Shown piece after piece: positions 10,072-20,454 of a DNA stretch of 64,000 nt. Source of the stretch: Williamsia soli (GTDB taxonomy: Bacteria; Actinomycetota; Actinomycetes; Mycobacteriales; Mycobacteriaceae); assembly GCF_017377795.1 (NCBI RefSeq), contig NZ_JAFRDR010000010.1:181797-245796 (forward strand), written 5' to 3'. The translations under genes were made by a program, and so were the position numbers. Within the stretch, counting starts at the first letter, position 1; each line of letters opens with the position of its first letter. Under the pieces are notes generated by a model. That model was given only the letters and a program-made list of their open reading frames with translations. It made no database searches and was not told the DNA's origin.

Positions 10072-11406
10072 TCAGGTGAAGAGGTGCTGACCCCAGTATT
10101 CGCCTTCTTGCAGGCCCGGGGGACAGGCGAACAACGCGGTGCCGGTATGCATGAGGTACTCCATCATGGCGTCCTTGCTCGCGAGCGCCCGCTGCATCGG
10201 GACGAACTGGGTGTGTGCGTCGCGGCAATAGGCGATGAAGAAAAGGCCGGCATCGAGGTGGCCGAAACCATCTGACCCGTCAGTGAAGTTGTAGCCGCGC
10301 CGCAGGATCCGGACGCCGCCCAGATTGTCCGGATGAGCCAGGCGCACATGGGCATTGCGCGCGATCAATGGCCCGGTGCCGTCGCCGATGTTGAAATCCG
10401 GGTCGTCGAACTCGTCGACCTTGCCCAGTGGGGCGCCGTTGCCCTTGAACCGCCCGACGATCTGCTCTTGCTCCAGCAGCATCGCCCGGTCCCACGGCTC
10501 GACGTCCATCCGGATGCGACGGGCCACGAGATAGGTGCCACCGGTCATCCATTGTGCGCCCGGCGGATTGTCGGAGCCTGCGACCCAGACGTGCTGATCG
10601 AGTGCTGCCGTGTCATCGGCCTTGATGTTCGAGGTTCCGTCCTTGAACCCGAACATGTTTCGCGGCGTCGTCTGCGTCGTGGTTGTCGACGACGTGCGCC
10701 CGAAGCCGAGCTGGGACCATCGGACGCTGACCACGCCGAAACCCATGCGTGCAAGATTGCGGATCGCATGTACCGCGACCTGGGGGTCGTCGGAGCAGGC
10801 CTGGACGCCGATGTCGCCGAAACTGCGTGGACGTTCGATCGCGTCGGCGACGAAGGCCGGCAGATCCTGCAGGGCAGCAGGCTTCCGATCGGCGAGACCA
10901 AAGCGGTCGACGCCGGTCGGGTTGGCCGCACTCGGGCCGAACAATCCCGGCCCGAAGCCGATGGTCAAGGTCAACGAAGCCGCCGAAAGGCCCAGCGCCT
11001 CACCGGTATCGGCCGGGGGAGTGTAATCACCCAGGCCGAGTGCGCCGCCTTCGACGGTGTCCAGACCCCGGGTCATCCGCTCGGCCGCTGCAGTCCACCG
11101 CTTGAGCATGTCGATCAGCTCGTCGCGGTCGTCGGTGATCACATCGAACGACGCGAAATGCAGGCGGTCCTGCGCCTCGGTGATGATGCCTGCCTGTCGC
11201 CGGCCGTAGAAGGGGACGATGTGGGCACGCACGTCGGCCGCCGATTCGGCTGCGGTCGAGCGACCCACCGCCACACCACCTGCCGCGGCGGCAGCGACCA
11301 CCCCGACACCGGCGGCGCCGAGCACCACACGGCGGGTCACGCCTGTGCGGTGCTCGGTGCCTGGTGACGGCGTCTGGTCGGTCGCGCCGCCCTCTGGTTC
11401 GATCAT
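10072..11406 (-). CDS. efeB: EfeB, Tat-exported DyP-type heme peroxidase
   Basis: 444 residues. The N-terminus has a Tat-like signal (TRRVVLGAAGVGVV...), so the protein acts outside the membrane. The DyP-family signature GFKDGTSN (near residue 255), which gives the catalytic Asp, is intact; the distal Arg and proximal His lie in the C-terminal half. In EfeUOB systems this peroxidase is thought to oxidise ferrous iron, or release heme iron, for delivery to the permease. It is the last gene of efeUOB, 16 bp after efeO, and ends at the shared terminator with mazG. Confidence 0.95.
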   Translation of the reverse strand: MIEPEGGATDQTPSPGTEHRTGVTRRVVLGAAGVGVVAAAAAGGVAVGRSTAAESAADVRAHIVPFYGRRQAGIITEAQDRLHFASFDVITDDRDELIDMLKRWTAAAERMTRGLDTVEGGALGLGDYTPPADTGEALGLSAASLTLTIGFGPGLFGPSAANPTGVDRFGLADRKPAALQDLPAFVADAIERPRSFGDIGVQACSDDPQVAVHAIRNLARMGFGVVSVRWSQLGFGRTSSTTTTQTTPRNMFGFKDGTSNIKADDTAALDQHVWVAGSDNPPGAQWMTGGTYLVARRIRMDVEPWDRAMLLEQEQIVGRFKGNGAPLGKVDEFDDPDFNIGDGTGPLIARNAHVRLAHPDNLGGVRILRRGYNFTDGSDGFGHLDAGLFFIAYCRDAHTQFVPMQRALASKDAMMEYLMHTGTALFACPPGLQEGEYWGQHLFT

Positions 11407-11422
11407 GATTGCGCTGCCTGGG

Positions 11423-12643
11423 TCACGACTGGCCCATCACCAATCCGGGGACGAGGCTCAGACTCTGCGAGAGCGCGTCGATCTGATCGGAGAAGGTCTT
11501 GCGGGCTTCTTCCGGTACCTGGTCGTACGACTGGAAGCCGTCGGCGGTGCGATATTGCTCGATCGAGGTGCGGACCGCTGCGAACTGAGCCGTGATCTTG
11601 TCCATGAGCTCGGGATTCTTGGCCGAGATGATCGGCTGCATCGCCGCGATCAGGGTTTCGGAGCCGTCGACGTTGGCTGCGAAGTCCCACAGATCGGTGT
11701 GGCTGTAGCGGTCTTCCTCGCCGCCGACCTTGGTCGCCGCGACCTCGTCGATGAGAGCCTGTGGTCCCTTGACGAACGAACCCGTCTCGAAGGTGAAGTC
11801 GGTCTTGTCGACTTCCTCCTTCAGGGTGTTCACGTTGGCCAGCAATGCATCCGCAGCCTTGTCGGCTTCCGCCTTGTTGTCGGTCGCGATGGCGTTGTCG
11901 AAGTCGGCCTGGGTCACATCGCCCGGGTTGTCTCCGATGTCGGCCTGCTGCGGAGCCCAGAGGAATCGCTCGAGGCGATGAAAGCCGGTGAACGGCTGCG
12001 CACCGTCTTCCGTGTCGTCCCAGCGCATGTCGATCGCGGGGTCGAGATCCGGGAACGACTCCGCCACCGGCTCGATGCGTTCGTAGAACGTACGGGTCAG
12101 ACCGAATTGGTTCTTGGCGGCCTCCAGGTCGCCTGCCTTCACCGCGGCGGTGAATGTCGCGGTCTGTGCCGCCAACCCGTTGACCTGGCCTCGGACGTAG
12201 TCGAGGTACGAGGCCTTGGCCTGCTCGACGTCAGCGGGAGCCTTCGCCTTCTCCTTGGTCTCGCCCGTGACGTTGAGTTCGGTGCGGATCCCGGTACCGA
12301 CCATGCCCGGCTTGCACGCCGTTTCGTACTTTCCGGGCTCGACGATCTCGACGGTGAGCTTGCCGGTCAGGCCTGGACCGATGTTCTCGACCTCACCGAG
12401 CACGCGGTTGTTGTTGCCGTACACGTAGAACTCGGTGACCTTGTCGCCATTGTTGGTGACATTGAACGAGACGTTTCCGGTCTCAGCGTCAGTACTCGCG
12501 AGATCGCAGCTGTCGTCGGTGGTGCTCACCGCGATGTCGCCTTCGGAGGCCTCGGTCTTGTCTGTGCAGGCCGCCAGGACGAGCGGACCGGCGACCGCCG
12601 CGCACATCAGCGCCACGACCTTCGTGGATCGGGTTCGTTTCAT
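11423..12643 (-). CDS. efeO: EfeO, iron-uptake lipoprotein with cupredoxin and M75 domains
   Basis: 406 residues. A lipoprotein signal ends in lipobox LAAC (Cys near residue 26), so it is anchored on the outer face of the membrane. An N-terminal cupredoxin-like domain (to about residue 125) precedes the imelysin/M75 helical domain. The M75 metal motif HxxE is present as HRLERFLW (near residue 221). EfeO is believed to bind ferric or ferrous iron and hand it to EfeU. It sits between efeU and efeB with short gaps of 32 and 16 bp. Confidence 0.95.
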   Translation of the reverse strand: MKRTRSTKVVALMCAAVAGPLVLAACTDKTEASEGDIAVSTTDDSCDLASTDAETGNVSFNVTNNGDKVTEFYVYGNNNRVLGEVENIGPGLTGKLTVEIVEPGKYETACKPGMVGTGIRTELNVTGETKEKAKAPADVEQAKASYLDYVRGQVNGLAAQTATFTAAVKAGDLEAAKNQFGLTRTFYERIEPVAESFPDLDPAIDMRWDDTEDGAQPFTGFHRLERFLWAPQQADIGDNPGDVTQADFDNAIATDNKAEADKAADALLANVNTLKEEVDKTDFTFETGSFVKGPQALIDEVAATKVGGEEDRYSHTDLWDFAANVDGSETLIAAMQPIISAKNPELMDKITAQFAAVRTSIEQYRTADGFQSYDQVPEEARKTFSDQIDALSQSLSLVPGLVMGQS

Positions 12644-12675
12644 GTGGGAGTACTGCCTTTCTTAGAGGACCGGAG

Positions 12676-13566
12676 CTAGGCGACGGCCGACGTGGGGGTT
12701 GGTTGAGCTGGTGCGGGCTTCGTATGCCGCGGCCACAGGAACGCGGTCATGACGACGACGAGATAGGTCGCCCAGCCGACCACCTGCACTACGGTGGGAT
12801 CAGGACGGAAGTTGAAAATTCCGGCGAAAATGGTTCCGTACCAGGAGGATTGGTCGTACCAGGAAGTGAGGTTGAACGCTGTGTTCGACAGGCCAGGCAA
12901 CCAACCGACGGTCTGCAGGGCGCGGATGGCATAGGCCAGCATGCCTGCGGCGACGAACACCAGGAAAACTCCCGTGTAGGTGAAGAACTTCTGGAAGTTG
13001 ATCCGGACGGTTCCCTGGTAGAGCAGCACCGTCAGGACGACGGCGATCAGCACACCGAGTATCAAGCCGACCAGTGGCCAGTTGCTGCCCGAGGTGTTCT
13101 CGGCGTAACCGACCATCAGCAGTGCGGTTTCGACCCCTTCGCGGCCGACCGCCAGAAACGAGAGCAGCACCACTGCGCCGGAGCCGACCTCCAAGGCCCG
13201 GGCCATCGACTCCTTCAGTTCGCCGGAGATCGAGGCGGCCGCGCGCTTCATCCACAACACCATGAAGGTCACGATCACCACGGCGGCGAGCGAGGAGACC
13301 CCGGCGATCGCTTCCGCGGTCAGACCGGTGACGGTCGAGGTTCCGTAATGGATCACCGCGAAGATGATCAACACCATCGCGATGGCGGCGCCGACCCCGA
13401 CCCATACCCACTTCAGGGCGTCACGACGATCGGACTTCACGAGAAACGCGACCAAGATCATCACCACGATGCCGGCCTCGAGACCCTCGCGGACGCCGAT
13501 GAGGCCACTCCCGAAGAGTTGGGTGGCGACCGAAGGTCCAGAGCTGTCCGCAGCCGTGTTCAACAA
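12676..13566 (-). CDS. efeU: EfeU, FTR1-family iron permease
   Basis: 296 residues with about seven membrane segments. Both REXXE iron-binding motifs of the FTR1/EfeU family are present: REGLE close to the N-terminus (near residue 27) and GREGVETALL mid-protein. It imports iron received from EfeO. The start is TTG 13566, with GAGGAG six bases upstream; no better ATG or GTG exists nearby. It is the first gene of efeUOB. A DtxR/IdeR-like iron box (13588-13606) lies 21 bp upstream, implying repression when iron is plentiful. Confidence 0.95.
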   Translation of the reverse strand: MLNTAADSSGPSVATQLFGSGLIGVREGLEAGIVVMILVAFLVKSDRRDALKWVWVGVGAAIAMVLIIFAVIHYGTSTVTGLTAEAIAGVSSLAAVVIVTFMVLWMKRAAASISGELKESMARALEVGSGAVVLLSFLAVGREGVETALLMVGYAENTSGSNWPLVGLILGVLIAVVLTVLLYQGTVRINFQKFFTYTGVFLVFVAAGMLAYAIRALQTVGWLPGLSNTAFNLTSWYDQSSWYGTIFAGIFNFRPDPTVVQVVGWATYLVVVMTAFLWPRHTKPAPAQPTPTSAVA

Positions 13567-13587
13567 AGTCAGCTCCTCTAGGGATCG

Positions 13588-13606
13588 TTAGGGTCGCATT
13601 GCCTAA
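13588..13606. promoter_or_regulatory. DtxR/IdeR-type iron box upstream of efeUOB
   Basis: TTAGGGTCGCATTGCCTAA is a 19-bp dyad (TTAGG-N9-CCTAA) matching the outer arms and length of the IdeR/DtxR consensus TTAGGTTAGGCTAACCTAA. Its place directly before the iron-uptake operon supports iron-dependent repression. Confidence 0.75.
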
Positions 13607-13868
13607 CCGAGCGATCGTAGCGCGCAAACCAGGGAACCAATACCGCCGCCCGAGAGTTGGTCCCAACAGGTAGCGATGTCCAAATTTCGCGCTGACCTGC
13701 GAATTCGTACATAACGGACATTTCGTTCACGTTCGCGTCCAACCGACGCCCGCGATTTGATACCCGTGATGGACGTGTCGATCAGGCACAGTGGAACCGG
13801 ACCACATCAGGTGGCCGAACGCATGACGGAAATACCGAGGCCCCCGGAAGTATCGAGGCTCGGAGACG
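13607..13868. other. Intergenic region, divergent efeU / transglycosylase
   Basis: About 260 bp without a credible gene. Reading frames here are short and GC-biased. It should hold the efeU promoter on the left and the transglycosylase promoter on the right; no consensus -35/-10 pair stands out. Confidence 0.5.
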
Positions 13869-14657
13869 GTGAGGATCAGGGTGGCGACAGGAGTACGGCG
13901 TGGAGCGGCCGGCCGGAGGACTTCTGTCCTCGGCCGGGTCGCGGCTGCGATCACAGTGGCGTCGGCGGTGCTGGTGACCACGAGTTGCCTCGACCTGCCG
14001 TCGAAGCCGGAGGTCGCCATCCCCGATGGTATTCCGCCCAACCCCGGCGCACCGGTTCCGTATTTCGACGTCAACACCCCCGGCCGGACTGCAGAGCTCC
14101 TGCGGGACTGGGCGACCCCGATCGCCGAGCAGACGAAGATCCCGTTGGTCTCGCTCCAGGCCTACGGCAACGCGGCGGAGATACAGCGGCAGCAGCACCC
14201 CGAATGTGGCATCTCGTGGACCACCTTGGCCGGCATCGCAGGCGTCGAAAGCAAGCACGGGACATATCGCGGGTCGCAGATCGCGGCGAACGGTGACGTC
14301 TCGCCCGAGATCCGCGGAGTACCCCTGGACGGCACGTCTGGGAACGCGCACATCGCCGACACCGACTCCGGGACCCTCGACGGCGACGATCAGCTCGACC
14401 GCGCCATGGGTCCGTTCCAGTTCATCCCCACCACCTGGGAGCGGTATGGGGTCGACGCCAACGGCGATGGCCGCGCCGACATGGACAACATCGACGACGC
14501 CGCGCTGTCGGCTGCCCGGTACCTGTGTGTGTCCGGCGGTGACCTGACCACGCCGCAGGGTTGGGAGAAGGCCGTGAAGGTCTACAACAACTCCATGCAG
14601 TACGTCCTGGACGTGCGAGATCACGCCAATGCGTACTCGGTCAACGTGGCCTACTGA
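13869..14657 (+). CDS. Secreted lytic transglycosylase (LpqU-like)
   Basis: 262 residues. A signal anchor ends at TTSCLDLP, which has a Cys in lipobox position (VTTSC is not ideal), so it is exported and perhaps lipidated. The catalytic domain has the SLT-type glutamate in GIAGVESKHGTY and the downstream AMGPFQFIPTTWERYG, which mark the family-3-like transglycosylase fold that cuts peptidoglycan glycan chains. It occupies the position of lpqU (Rv1022), between mazG and eno, though here efeUOB is inserted between mazG and it. GTG 13869 is used; GTG 13881 is an alternative. Confidence 0.88.
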   Translation: MRIRVATGVRRGAAGRRTSVLGRVAAAITVASAVLVTTSCLDLPSKPEVAIPDGIPPNPGAPVPYFDVNTPGRTAELLRDWATPIAEQTKIPLVSLQAYGNAAEIQRQQHPECGISWTTLAGIAGVESKHGTYRGSQIAANGDVSPEIRGVPLDGTSGNAHIADTDSGTLDGDDQLDRAMGPFQFIPTTWERYGVDANGDGRADMDNIDDAALSAARYLCVSGGDLTTPQGWEKAVKVYNNSMQYVLDVRDHANAYSVNVAY

Positions 14658-14663
14658 TCGTTA

Positions 14664-14689
14664 ACTGACGGCTCTACCGGTGCGTCAGT
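14664..14689. terminator. Hairpin after the transglycosylase gene
   Basis: ACTGACG and CGTCAGT form perfect 7-bp arms with a 12-nt loop 7 bp after the stop codon. There is no T-tract. Confidence 0.45.
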
Positions 14690-14730
14690 CACTGTCCGAG
14701 AGTGTTGGGCATTAGGCTCTGTAGCGATAA

Positions 14731-16071
<1,341 letters not shown>

Positions 16072-16101
16072 TCCGGCGACAACGGACTGGTGGACAGATG
16101 A

Positions 16102-16650
16102 GTGATGGCTGAGAGGTCGAATCGGAGGCGGGGTCCCGCCGACGTCGGCAAGGGTCCGACCCGGACCACGTCGCGCAGGGCTGCGCGGGGTGGTCCGGCT
16201 CGCTCACGTGCCACGGTGCGCGAGCGGGTCACGCCATCGCTCACCCTTCCCCGTGGGGCGGCGTCGCTGTCGTCGCGGTGGGAGAGCATCAACCCCAAAC
16301 GAGCGGTCGTACTGGCGGCGGTGCTCAGCCTGCTGGCGCTGACTCTCGCCGTGCCGATGCGAACCTACTTCTCGCAGCAGACAGAGTTCGACGAGCTCCG
16401 CTCGAGTAATGCGCAACTCCAGGCGGAGGTGCGTGACTACGAGGAAAAGGTCGCCGAGCAAAACGATCCGGCATACATCGAGGCGCAGGCCCGCGAGCGC
16501 CTGCAGTTCGTGATGCCAGGGGAGAAGCCGTTGTTGATGCAGTACCCCGTTCCGCCGCCCAAGTCGGACGAAGAGCGCAAAGCAGAGAAACAGGCCGCCA
16601 ACCCCTGGTACACGAACCTGTGGGATTCGGTATCGGCACCCCAGAAATGA
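16102..16650 (+). CDS. ftsB: FtsB/DivIC-type septum formation initiator
   Basis: 182 residues. The basic, disordered N-terminal 60 residues are followed by one membrane segment (about 67-86), a coiled coil (about 90-118) and the family motif NDPAYIEAQARERL (about 122-135). FtsB-type proteins bridge FtsL and FtsQ in the divisome and help activate septal peptidoglycan synthesis. The start is GTG 16102 or the adjacent ATG 16105. Its stop overlaps the DUF501 start. Confidence 0.92.
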   Translation: MMAERSNRRRGPADVGKGPTRTTSRRAARGGPARSRATVRERVTPSLTLPRGAASLSSRWESINPKRAVVLAAVLSLLALTLAVPMRTYFSQQTEFDELRSSNAQLQAEVRDYEEKVAEQNDPAYIEAQARERLQFVMPGEKPLLMQYPVPPPKSDEERKAEKQAANPWYTNLWDSVSAPQK

Positions 16651-17183
16651 TGACTGCTCCCGAACCGAACCCCGCTGTCTCGCAGGATGATCTGGACGTA
16701 GTGGCTCGACAGCTTGGTCGCGCCCCGCGTGGTGTGCTCGAGATCGCGTTCCGCACACCGGACGGGCAGCCCGCGGTCGTCAAGACCGCTCCACGGCTAC
16801 CAGACGGTACGCCGTTCCCGACGCTGTTCTACTTGACCGACCCACGGCTCACCGCGGAGGCCAGTCGTCAAGAATCGGGTGGGGTCATGCGGCAGATGAG
16901 TGCCCGACTCCTCGAGGATCCCGACCTGGCGGCGCACTACCGGCGGGCGCATGAGTCGTACCTGGCCGAACGCGACGCCATCGAAGAACTCGGCACCGAC
17001 TTCACCGGCGGCGGTATGCCGGATCGGGTCAAGTGCCTGCATGTTCTGATCGCGCACTCGCTGGCAAAAGGCCCAGGAGTGAATCCTCTCGGCGACGAAG
17101 CGGTCTCGCTGGCCGCGGATGCCGGACTCCGTGGGACGGCCATCCCCGCAGACTGGCCGCCGGCGCGGACTCCGGACGAATGA
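16647..17183 (+). CDS. DUF501 family protein
   Basis: 178 residues. It matches the DUF501 family found beside eno and ftsB in actinobacteria (Rv1025-like). The conserved start DLDVVARQLGRAPRG, the central FPTLFYLTDPRL and the Cys-His segment DRVKCLHVLIAHSLA are clear. The function is unknown. ATG 16647 lies in an ATGA overlap with the ftsB stop. The downstream ppx start overlaps its own stop, so ftsB-DUF501-ppx is translated as a chain. Confidence 0.93.
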   Translation: MMTAPEPNPAVSQDDLDVVARQLGRAPRGVLEIAFRTPDGQPAVVKTAPRLPDGTPFPTLFYLTDPRLTAEASRQESGGVMRQMSARLLEDPDLAAHYRRAHESYLAERDAIEELGTDFTGGGMPDRVKCLHVLIAHSLAKGPGVNPLGDEAVSLAADAGLRGTAIPADWPPARTPDE

Positions 17184-18133
17184 CGGAGATCGTCGCTGCC
17201 GTGGACTGCGGTACCAACTCGATCAGGCTTCTCGTCGCGCGTGCAGGTGAGGGCGGGCTGGTCGATCTGCACCGGGAGATGCGGGTCGTACGACTCGGTC
17301 AAGGTGTCGATGCCACCGGCTCCTTCGCCGACGAGGCGATCGAGCGCACCCGCGTGGCCCTTGCCGACTATGTGGAAACGATGAAGCAACACGGCGTCAC
17401 CGCCGTACGGATGGTGGCGACGTCGGCGTCTCGCGATGCCTCCAATCGGGACGAGTTCTTCACGATGACCCGCGATCTGCTCGGACAGGTGGTGCCGGGA
17501 AGCGTCGCCGAAGTCATCACCGGTGATGAGGAAGCACGGTTGTCTTTCGCCGGCGCCGTCGGCGATCTGGACCCGGCGCAGGGACCGTTCGTGGTGGTCG
17601 ATCTCGGTGGGGGATCCACCGAGGTGGTCGTCGGGGACTCCGACGGTGTGCGCGCCGCGTACTCGGCGAACATCGGCTGTGTCCGCCTCACCGAACGGTG
17701 CCTGCACAGCGATCCGCCGACCGACGAGGAGATTTCCGCAGCGCGTTCGGTCATCGAAGAGCTTCTGGGCGACGCGTTCTCTCGCGTCGCGGTCGACGGT
17801 GCGCGTACTTTTGTCGGGGTCGCAGGCACCATGACCACTCTGGCGGCACTGGCTGCGGACCTACCCGTGTACGACCCCGAGCTGATCCATCTCTCGCGCG
17901 TCGACTTCGGGGCTCTGTCGGACGTCTGCTGGCGTCTGGTCCGGATGCCGCGTAGCGAGCGGGCGACACTCGGGCCCATGCACGAAGGTCGCGTCGACGT
18001 CATCGGCGGCGGCTCGCTGGTCACCTTGGAACTGGCTCGGATCATCGCGGAGAAGACGTCGATCACCGAGTTGGTTGTCTCGGAGCACGACATCCTCGAC
18101 GGGATAGCGCTGTCGCTACTGGTCAGCCAGTGA
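17180..18133 (+). CDS. Exopolyphosphatase Ppx/GppA family (Ppx2-like)
   Basis: 317 residues, the short actinobacterial form lacking the C-terminal HD-like domain. The actin-like ATPase fold is shown by AAVDCGTNSIRLLVA at the N-terminus and VDLGGGSTEVVVG (about residues 140-152), which bind phosphate. The family removes terminal phosphate from polyphosphate or pppGpp; Rv1026, the positional counterpart, is reported as a polyphosphatase. ATG 17180 overlaps the stop of DUF501. The 3' end overlaps the convergent DUF4395 gene by 11 bp. Confidence 0.93.
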   Translation: MTEIVAAVDCGTNSIRLLVARAGEGGLVDLHREMRVVRLGQGVDATGSFADEAIERTRVALADYVETMKQHGVTAVRMVATSASRDASNRDEFFTMTRDLLGQVVPGSVAEVITGDEEARLSFAGAVGDLDPAQGPFVVVDLGGGSTEVVVGDSDGVRAAYSANIGCVRLTERCLHSDPPTDEEISAARSVIEELLGDAFSRVAVDGARTFVGVAGTMTTLAALAADLPVYDPELIHLSRVDFGALSDVCWRLVRMPRSERATLGPMHEGRVDVIGGGSLVTLELARIIAEKTSITELVVSEHDILDGIALSLLVSQ

Positions 18134-18623
18134 CCTTCTCGCCACTGGTCACCGGACTTCTCGAGGAGATGTTGTTACATGCCTCGCACACACTGTCCGG
18201 GATGATTCCCCAACGCTGCAGGTAGCCGAAGATGGTGCAGCCCAAACAGAATCCGAGCACGGACTCGAGTAGGGCAGCTACGATCAGGACGCCGGTCGCG
18301 ATCTGGGCGCCCAGGCCGAAGCCGAGCAGCGAGAGCACCAGTGCGGTCCCGCTGACGACCAGCCCGATTGTCTGGGCGAATCGCTTCGGCGGTCCCGGGA
18401 CGAGCTTGGTCTTCTTGATGAGGTGCGGCACGATCACTCGCACCGACAGCTGCCCGAACGGCGACAGCGTCGGTCCCGACGCCACGCGCAGCGCGAATCC
18501 GATGGCCAGCAACGCATAGGCGATCGGGTGGTTCACGACGATCGCGACGACTGCCAAAAGGACCACGAGGCCTGCGGTGGATCGGGCGGCGTAGTCGTTG
18601 ACCGGGTTTGGAAAAGTCAGCAC
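18123..18623 (-). CDS. DUF4395 membrane protein
   Basis: 166 residues with about four membrane segments in two pairs. It matches DUF4395, integral membrane proteins often encoded near thioredoxin or sulfurtransferase genes. Cysteine pairs GFCLGC and CEAC near the C-terminus suggest a redox or metal role, but the function is not established. The start is GTG 18623. It converges on ppx with an 11-bp overlap. Confidence 0.85.
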   Translation of the reverse strand: MLTFPNPVNDYAARSTAGLVVLLAVVAIVVNHPIAYALLAIGFALRVASGPTLSPFGQLSVRVIVPHLIKKTKLVPGPPKRFAQTIGLVVSGTALVLSLLGFGLGAQIATGVLIVAALLESVLGFCLGCTIFGYLQRWGIIPDSVCEACNNISSRSPVTSGEKVTG

Positions 18624-18675
18624 AGTGTCACGCTACTCACCGCGGCCCTCATGCCCAACCTTTAGACCCACCGCG

Positions 18676-18750
18676 CCCCGAACCCCATGATGGGCCCTTC
18701 TGGCGACGCCCACCTGGGGAGATCCTCGCCAGAACGACCCATCATCGGGG
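18676..18750. terminator. Large dyad after the DHA2 transporter gene
   Basis: TTCTGGCGA/TCGCCAGAA (18698-18706, 18726-18734), ATGATGGG/CCCATCAT (18687-18694, 18738-18745) and CCCCG/CGGGG stack into one long imperfect hairpin. The transporter stop codon lies inside the right arm. The core matches the dyad at 10000-10052. Confidence 0.6.
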
Positions 18751-20223
18751 AGCGGGGGCTTGGGCAGCGAGCCTTGCCTCTTCTATTTCGGCGACGCGTT
18801 CCTGCTCTTCGGCGTGCTTGCGGACGGCACCAAGGCCAGGGAGCAGGAAGCTCGCCAGAGCGCATAGTGCGTAGCCGGTGATCGGCACCCAGGCCGCGAC
18901 GGACAACGCGTGCAGGAGTTCGGGCTGTGTGTACCGGCCGGCCTCACCGAAGAACAGCACACCGGTGACCGCGACCCCGACAGCTCCGCCGACCTGGGCG
19001 AACGTGTTCAGTGTGCCCGACGCAGCACCGGAATCGTTGACGTCGACGGTCGAGAGCGCGATGTCGAGAAGAGGTACGAGCATGATGGTCAAACCGAGGC
19101 CGGCCAGTCCCATGGGGATCACCGTGTCCCAACTGGAGAACGCCGCGTCCGACGACCGGATGACCTGAATCGTCCAGGCCGTGCCCGCACTCATCATCAC
19201 TCCACCGACCAGTGGCAGGGTGCGCCCCAGTTTTGTCGTCAGCGCTGCTGCAACGCCCGCGGCGAGGACGGCGCCGACGCTGAACGGCAACGTCATCGCG
19301 CCGGCGGTGATGGCCTCGAAGTTCAGGCCCACCTGCACATAGAGCGCGAGGATCAGGAAGAAGGAGGTGATCGAGCCCTGGAAGAGGAACTGGATCGCTG
19401 ATCCGCCGACGAATCCGCGGTTACCGAACAGCCGCAAGGGGATGAGCGCGCTGCCCTCTGCGGTGCGTCGCTTCTGTTGGAGGACGAACGCCGTCAACAC
19501 GACCGGGGACAGTGCCATCATGGCGAACGACCACGCGGGCCAGCCGAGCTGACGACCCTCCACCAGCGGGTAGACCAGGAGCAACACGCCACCGACGGCG
19601 AGCACCACTCCGACGATGTCGAGATCGGTGACCTTCTCGGACTTGGTGTTGGGGACCAGGAAGTAGCCCGCGACCGCGATGACGATGCCGATCGGAACGT
19701 TGATGAAGAAGATGGACCGCCACTCGCCCCCGATGGGGTTGTTGGTGACCAGCCAGCCGCCGAGGACCGGACCGATCACCGCGGCCATCGCCGTGATGAC
19801 ACCGAGTATCGCGAACACTGGTGCGCGTTGCTTCGGGCGATACAGAACCTGCACGTTGGCGAGCACCTGCGGCACCATCAGTCCCGCGAAGAATCCCTGT
19901 AGCACGCGGGATGCCACGAGGATGCTGCCGGTTTGCGCGGTCGAGGCCAGCACCGACGCCAACGTGAAGCCGATGATGCCGATGAGGAAGATCCGTTGTC
20001 TGCCGTACCGGTCGCCGAGACGTCCCGCGGTGATCAAGACACCGGCGAAGGCCAGCACATAACCTCCGACGAGCCACTCGATCTGGGCCGGGCTGGCGCC
20101 GAGATCGTCGCGGATGGACGGGATCGCGACGTTGACGATCGTCACGTCCATCAGATCCATGAACATGGCGAAGGCGAGAATCGCCATCGCCAGGTTGCGG
20201 CGCTTAAACGTCGTGGTTGTCAT
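18742..20223 (-). CDS. MFS drug exporter, DHA2 (EmrB/QacA) family
   Basis: 493 residues from ATG 20223, with 14 predicted membrane segments. Typical features are the motif DLMDVTIVNVAIPSI in segment 1, the loop 2-3 motif GRLGDRYGRQRIF and the DHA2-type GPVLGGWLV. These are proton-driven exporters of hydrophobic or cationic drugs. A longer N-terminus reaching 20277 runs through the upstream small gene and is unlikely. It overlaps that 65-residue gene by 20 bp and is probably co-transcribed with it. No dedicated regulator is adjacent. Confidence 0.92.
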   Translation of the reverse strand: MTTTTFKRRNLAMAILAFAMFMDLMDVTIVNVAIPSIRDDLGASPAQIEWLVGGYVLAFAGVLITAGRLGDRYGRQRIFLIGIIGFTLASVLASTAQTGSILVASRVLQGFFAGLMVPQVLANVQVLYRPKQRAPVFAILGVITAMAAVIGPVLGGWLVTNNPIGGEWRSIFFINVPIGIVIAVAGYFLVPNTKSEKVTDLDIVGVVLAVGGVLLLVYPLVEGRQLGWPAWSFAMMALSPVVLTAFVLQQKRRTAEGSALIPLRLFGNRGFVGGSAIQFLFQGSITSFFLILALYVQVGLNFEAITAGAMTLPFSVGAVLAAGVAAALTTKLGRTLPLVGGVMMSAGTAWTIQVIRSSDAAFSSWDTVIPMGLAGLGLTIMLVPLLDIALSTVDVNDSGAASGTLNTFAQVGGAVGVAVTGVLFFGEAGRYTQPELLHALSVAAWVPITGYALCALASFLLPGLGAVRKHAEEQERVAEIEEARLAAQAPAPR

Positions 20224-20401
20224 CGCGAGCCCTGCGTGCAGCGTCGCGCATCTCGATTCCGTCGCTGATGAGATCACCGATCTCGTGGGTGACGTCGATG
20301 ACGGCCCCGGTGATGATCGAGGCGATCCGGCCCACTCGGTGGGCGGTCGACTCGATCAACTCCTGGGCGATGTCCTTGTTCCGCTCGAACTGCGAGACCA
20401 T
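20204..20401 (-). CDS. Small conserved-looking protein upstream of exporter
   Basis: 65 residues starting at ATG 20401 behind an excellent GGAAGG at 5 bp. The sequence is mostly amphipathic helix (ERNKDIAQELIESTAHRVGR..., then ITGAVIDVTHEIGDLI) with a charged tail, and no signal peptide or cysteines. Its end overlaps the exporter start by 20 bp, indicating translational coupling. I do not recognise the family. The ribosome site and coupling argue that it is expressed. Confidence 0.65.
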   Translation of the reverse strand: MVSQFERNKDIAQELIESTAHRVGRIASIITGAVIDVTHEIGDLISDGIEMRDAARRARDDNHDV

Positions 20402-20431
20402 GTGAGCCTTCCGTTCCGATGCCGATACCCG

Positions 20432-20448
20432 ACTCGGACCCCCCGAGT
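20432..20448. terminator. Short hairpin after the desaturase gene
   Basis: ACTCGG and CCGAGT form 6-bp arms with a 5-nt loop, between the desaturase stop and the 65-residue gene. It may partly separate the desaturase and exporter units. Confidence 0.35.
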
Positions 20449-20454
20449 GGCCCG

